6,590 bases of DNA from contig DAOQSN010000069.1 of assembly GCA_035356615.1 (NCBI GenBank), positions 1 through 6,590 of the forward strand, written 5' to 3'. Shown one piece after another: positions 4,341-6,590 of this stretch (its first letter is position 1; each line of letters begins with the position of its first letter). Below the pieces are notes generated by a model. It was not told the DNA's origin and ran no database searches. It was given only the letters and a program-made list of their open reading frames with translations. Source of the stretch: JAKQDH01 sp029558835. GTDB taxonomy: Bacteria; Planctomycetota; Phycisphaerae; UBA1845. The translations under genes were made by a program, and so were the position numbers.

Positions 4341-6590
4341 ATGACACGCGAGAGGAAGAACAAGCAAACGGTTTGGCGCAGCGCGCTGCTGGTGGCAGCG
4401 GTCGCCATGGTGTGGACGTTGTGGACACCGACGTGGGCAGTCCCGGCCGGACAGGCGGCGCCGGCGGCAAGCGCGGCCGGCGAAGGTTCGGGTGGCCGGG
4501 GCCCGGTGGCGCCGGTTCCCACACCGCCGCCCAGGGTGGACGCTTTGCGCGGCAACGAGCCGCCTCACTGCGACGCGGGCGGGCCCTACGACGCGGAGTG
4601 CGCGGGGGGGACCACGACCATCCACGTGTCCGGGGCGGGGAGTTGGGACCCCGACGGTGATCCCCTGACCTACGACTGGTCGACGGACTGTCCCGGGGGG
4701 TGGTTTGACGATCCGCAGAGCCCTATGCCGCTTTTCACCCTGGACACAGGTGGGCGCTGCGAGGTCGACTGCTATGTGTACCTCACCGTAAGCGACGGGG
4801 ACCTCAGCGAGTCGTGCAGTGCCCCCGTATACATCGAGGACAGCACGCCGCCGACCATCGACAACCCGGCACAGGACGCGACGGTCGAGTGCGACGGGGG
4901 CGGCAACCAACCGCAATTGCAGGATTGGCTTGACGCTCACGGCCACGCGGACGCGACCGACTACTGCAACGGCATTGCGGGCTGGGGGAACGATTTTGCG
5001 GGGCTCTCTGATGACTGCGGTGAGACCGGCTGGGCCTACGTGACTTTCTCGGCCTACGACGGGTGCTTCTGGTCTGCCGACACGTGGGCGACGTTCGCCA
5101 TCGAGGACACCCAGCCGCCCAGCTTCGACAGTACGCCGGACACCGGAGTGTTCGAGTGCGACGGGTCTGGAAACACCTCCGACATCGACTCCTGGTTGCA
5201 CTCGTTTAATGGCCACGACCAATGCTCGGGCTACGTCTATGCCACCACCAACTACGGGGGCCTCTCCGACGACTGCGGCGCGACCGGGCACGCCTTCGTG
5301 ACGTTCACGTTGACCGACGACTGCGGCCTGTCCGTCTCCGAGGATGCCAGCGTGGCTGTGGTGGACACTCAGCCGCCGCACTTCGACAACTGGCCGGGAG
5401 ACATGACCTTGGAGTGCGGGACTCCGGACTTCCTCTTTCAGCTCAACTCCTGGCTGGATTACCCCTCCGGGTCGGACGTGTGCGGCGAGGTGGACGTCAC
5501 GAATGACTACACGGGTCTGGAAGACGGCTGCGGCAATAGCGGGCACGCCGACGTAACCTGGAGGGTCACCGACGACTGCGGCCTCTACACCGAGGCCTGG
5601 GGCACGCTGACTGTCGAGGATACCACGCCGCCGGAATGGACGTATCAGCCGTCGGACGTCACCGTGGAATGCAACGGCGATGTGGAGGCGCAAGTGCAGG
5701 CCTGGCTCAACAGCGCGACGGCCACGGACACCTGCGGCAACGTCACCGTAACCAACAACTACGAAGGGCTCTCCGACGGGTGCGGTCCGACCGGCTCGGC
5801 CACCGTCACCTTCTTCGCGGAGGACGAGTGCGGGATGACGGCCCAGCCGTTTACCGCAACCATCACCATCGAGGACACCACCCCGCCCGTCGTCGATGTC
5901 ACCGTCAACGGCGGCGAGGTCGACGCCAACTGCGAGTTCACCCTCACTTTCTCCGCCACCATTACCGACAACTGCTGCCTCGACCCTGAGGAAGTGAGGT
6001 GCTTCATCACGGTCATCGGCGACGCGAGCATTTCGGCTCAGAGCGAATTGCTGGAGATCAGCCCCACCGAGATGCAGGTCAGTGGGAGCGTGCTGGTCTC
6101 AAACGTGACAAGTTGCCCGGTCATGATCAGCGTCATGGTGAGCGCAACGGATTGCTGCGCCAACAGCGCGGCCGCGAGTGACTCCGCCGACGTGGTTGAT
6201 GCCATTCCGCCGACGATTGTCGACAGCGCCACCGGCGGCAACGTGGGCAGCACCTGCGAGTACGGCCTGCCGTTCTCGGCCACGATCACCGACAACTGCT
6301 GCATTCATCCCGAGGATGTCGAGGTGGTCGTGGACCTGGTGAGCGGTGGCGCCACGCTCGGCACGCCCGCGATCAACATCTGGCAGGACGGTGACGAGGT
6401 ACGGATGGAAGGGTCCGTGCTCGTGTCGGACCTCACCGATTGCCCGGCCATCGTGCGGGTGCGCACAACGGCAACCGACTGCTGCAATGTGGTAACGGTC
6501 AGTGACGTCACCGCCGAGGTGTACGACCGCACGGTGCCCACCATCACCTGCAACGCCGTGGGCGGGAACGTGGATGAGAACTGTGAGTAC
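4341..6590 (+). CDS. Large secreted Cys-rich repeat protein (PKD-like, HYR-like and CC repeats), cut by the window edge
   Basis: Open for 750 codons with no stop; the 3' end lies outside. Residues 1-33 form a Sec signal peptide: a basic start with Arg3, Arg5, Lys6, Lys8 and Arg13, a hydrophobic core at 15-27, and a Thr-Trp-Ala cleavage site near 33. A Pro/Ala/Gly linker follows (34-70). A PKD-like domain (~75-167) has the hallmark SWDPDGDPLTYDW at 101-113 and six cysteines. Four HYR-like repeats (170-514) carry four cysteines each. From 515 on, a second repeat type of 108-109 residues with Cys-Cys pairs takes over and continues past the edge. PKD and HYR modules are immunoglobulin-like folds common in adhesins and surface layers, so a long disulfide-braced surface fibre is likely. 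No catalytic motif is visible. Codon third positions are mostly G or C. The gene diverges from the FG-GAP/TSP3 gene. Confidence 0.92.
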   Translation, partial: MTRERKNKQTVWRSALLVAAVAMVWTLWTPTWAVPAGQAAPAASAAGEGSGGRGPVAPVPTPPPRVDALRGNEPPHCDAGGPYDAECAGGTTTIHVSGAGSWDPDGDPLTYDWSTDCPGGWFDDPQSPMPLFTLDTGGRCEVDCYVYLTVSDGDLSESCSAPVYIEDSTPPTIDNPAQDATVECDGGGNQPQLQDWLDAHGHADATDYCNGIAGWGNDFAGLSDDCGETGWAYVTFSAYDGCFWSADTWATFAIEDTQPPSFDSTPDTGVFECDGSGNTSDIDSWLHSFNGHDQCSGYVYATTNYGGLSDDCGATGHAFVTFTLTDDCGLSVSEDASVAVVDTQPPHFDNWPGDMTLECGTPDFLFQLNSWLDYPSGSDVCGEVDVTNDYTGLEDGCGNSGHADVTWRVTDDCGLYTEAWGTLTVEDTTPPEWTYQPSDVTVECNGDVEAQVQAWLNSATATDTCGNVTVTNNYEGLSDGCGPTGSATVTFFAEDECGMTAQPFTATITIEDTTPPVVDVTVNGGEVDANCEFTLTFSATITDNCCLDPEEVRCFITVIGDASISAQSELLEISPTEMQVSGSVLVSNVTSCPVMISVMVSATDCCANSAAASDSADVVDAIPPTIVDSATGGNVGSTCEYGLPFSATITDNCCIHPEDVEVVVDLVSGGATLGTPAINIWQDGDEVRMEGSVLVSDLTDCPAIVRVRTTATDCCNVVTVSDVTAEVYDRTVPTITCNAVGGNVDENCEY
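4563..4841 (+). other. PKD-like domain
   Basis: Residues ~75-167. It begins CDAGGPYDAEC (77-87), has the strand-turn SWDPDGDPLTYDW (101-113), and ends with a YLTVSDGDLSESC strand (147-159) before an I-E-D-S-T-P-P junction. This is the usual PKD order. Six cysteines (77, 87, 117, 140, 144, 159) are more than ordinary PKD domains carry and suggest up to three extra disulfides. Confidence 0.75.
4848..5882 (+). repeat. Four tandem HYR-like four-cysteine repeats
   Basis: Residues 170-514. First cysteines fall at 184, 273, 359 and 444, giving periods of 89, 86 and 85. The remaining cysteines are at 209/226/242, 295/312/328, 381/397/413 and 465/481/497. The shared pattern is PP-x(n)-VEC, a Trp-Leu in the middle, a D-x-C in most copies, Y-x-GLSDDCG-x-TG-x-A-x-VTF, and a D-x-C-G, closing with the V/I-E-D-T-x-PP junction. 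HYR-like repeats with this Trp-Leu and four-Cys pattern are known from secreted proteins of Bacteroidota and other phyla. Copy 1 is the most divergent (DGCFW in place of DDCG). Copies differ at synonymous sites, so the expansion is not recent. Confidence 0.85.
5883..6590 (+). repeat. Unrecognised 108-109-residue repeat with vicinal Cys pairs (two full copies, start of a third)
   Basis: Residues 515-750 at the right edge. Copy 1 has Cys531, Cys545-546, Cys554, Cys592 and Cys605-606. Copy 2 has Cys639, Cys653-654, Cys701 and Cys714-715. Copy 3 begins with GGNVDENCEY at 741-750, adding a Cys737. Shared blocks are GG-x-V-x(3)-CE, FSATITDNCC (537 and 645), GSVLVS (582 and 691), CP, and ATDCC (602 and 711). 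The PP junction resembles that of the preceding repeats, so an immunoglobulin-like fold is likely. I do not recognise a named family for this unit. Confidence 0.8.

Noticed and set aside
4117..4344. 75-codon frame whose TGA overlaps the ATG of the HYR-like gene as ATGA, suggesting translational coupling
   Set aside because: The purine-rich box directly abuts its TTG start with no spacing, its Arg/Gly-rich product has no motif, and third-position G+C is lower than in the two real genes. An ATGA overlap alone is a frequent coincidence.
3981..5693. Minus-strand frame of 570 codons opposite the HYR-like gene
   Set aside because: It lies antisense to a frame with signal peptide, strong ribosome binding site and regular cysteine repeats, and shows only Val/Arg-rich mirror composition.

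Overview
The window is G+C-rich and very probably comes from a planctomycete (Planctomycetota). The pointers are a large secreted repeat protein ending in a dockerin-like double EF-hand whose tail reads ADFAAFQRAFTG (a style I associate with planctomycete secreted proteins), high G+C at third codon positions, and very long repeat-built exported proteins. This assignment is inference from protein style; no rRNA or other marker gene is present.

Layout. Positions 1-204 hold no gene I can support. A complete minus-strand gene (205-3300) encodes a 1031-residue exported protein: signal peptide, seven FG-GAP repeats, six thrombospondin type 3 (TSP3) calcium-binding repeats, another seven FG-GAP repeats, and a C-terminal dockerin-like domain. 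The 7 + 7 count and the way each half begins with the missing last strand of its own seventh repeat suggest two closed seven-bladed beta-propellers joined by a calcium-stiffened TSP3 rod. A divergent intergenic region of about 1.04 kb (3301-4340) follows. It contains a cluster of perfect short inverted repeats, a hairpin-rich segment that may be a dispersed non-coding repeat, a locally A+T-rich island with a good sigma-70-like promoter, and one possible 53-codon small ORF.

From 4341 to the right edge a plus-strand gene stays open for 750 codons without a stop and leaves the window. It encodes a second exported protein: signal peptide, Pro/Ala/Gly linker, one PKD-like domain, four tandem HYR-like four-cysteine repeats (85-89 residues each), then at least two copies and the start of a third of a different 108-109-residue repeat with vicinal Cys-Cys pairs. 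I do not recognise a named family for this last repeat.

The two genes are divergently transcribed and both encode disulfide- or calcium-stabilised, repeat-built extracellular proteins, so a shared cell-surface or adhesion role is the simplest reading. Nothing enzymatic, no mobile element, no CRISPR array, no tRNA or rRNA and no defence system was found. The most interesting material is the architecture of the two proteins, especially the double propeller with its TSP3 linker and the unrecognised vicinal-cysteine repeat.
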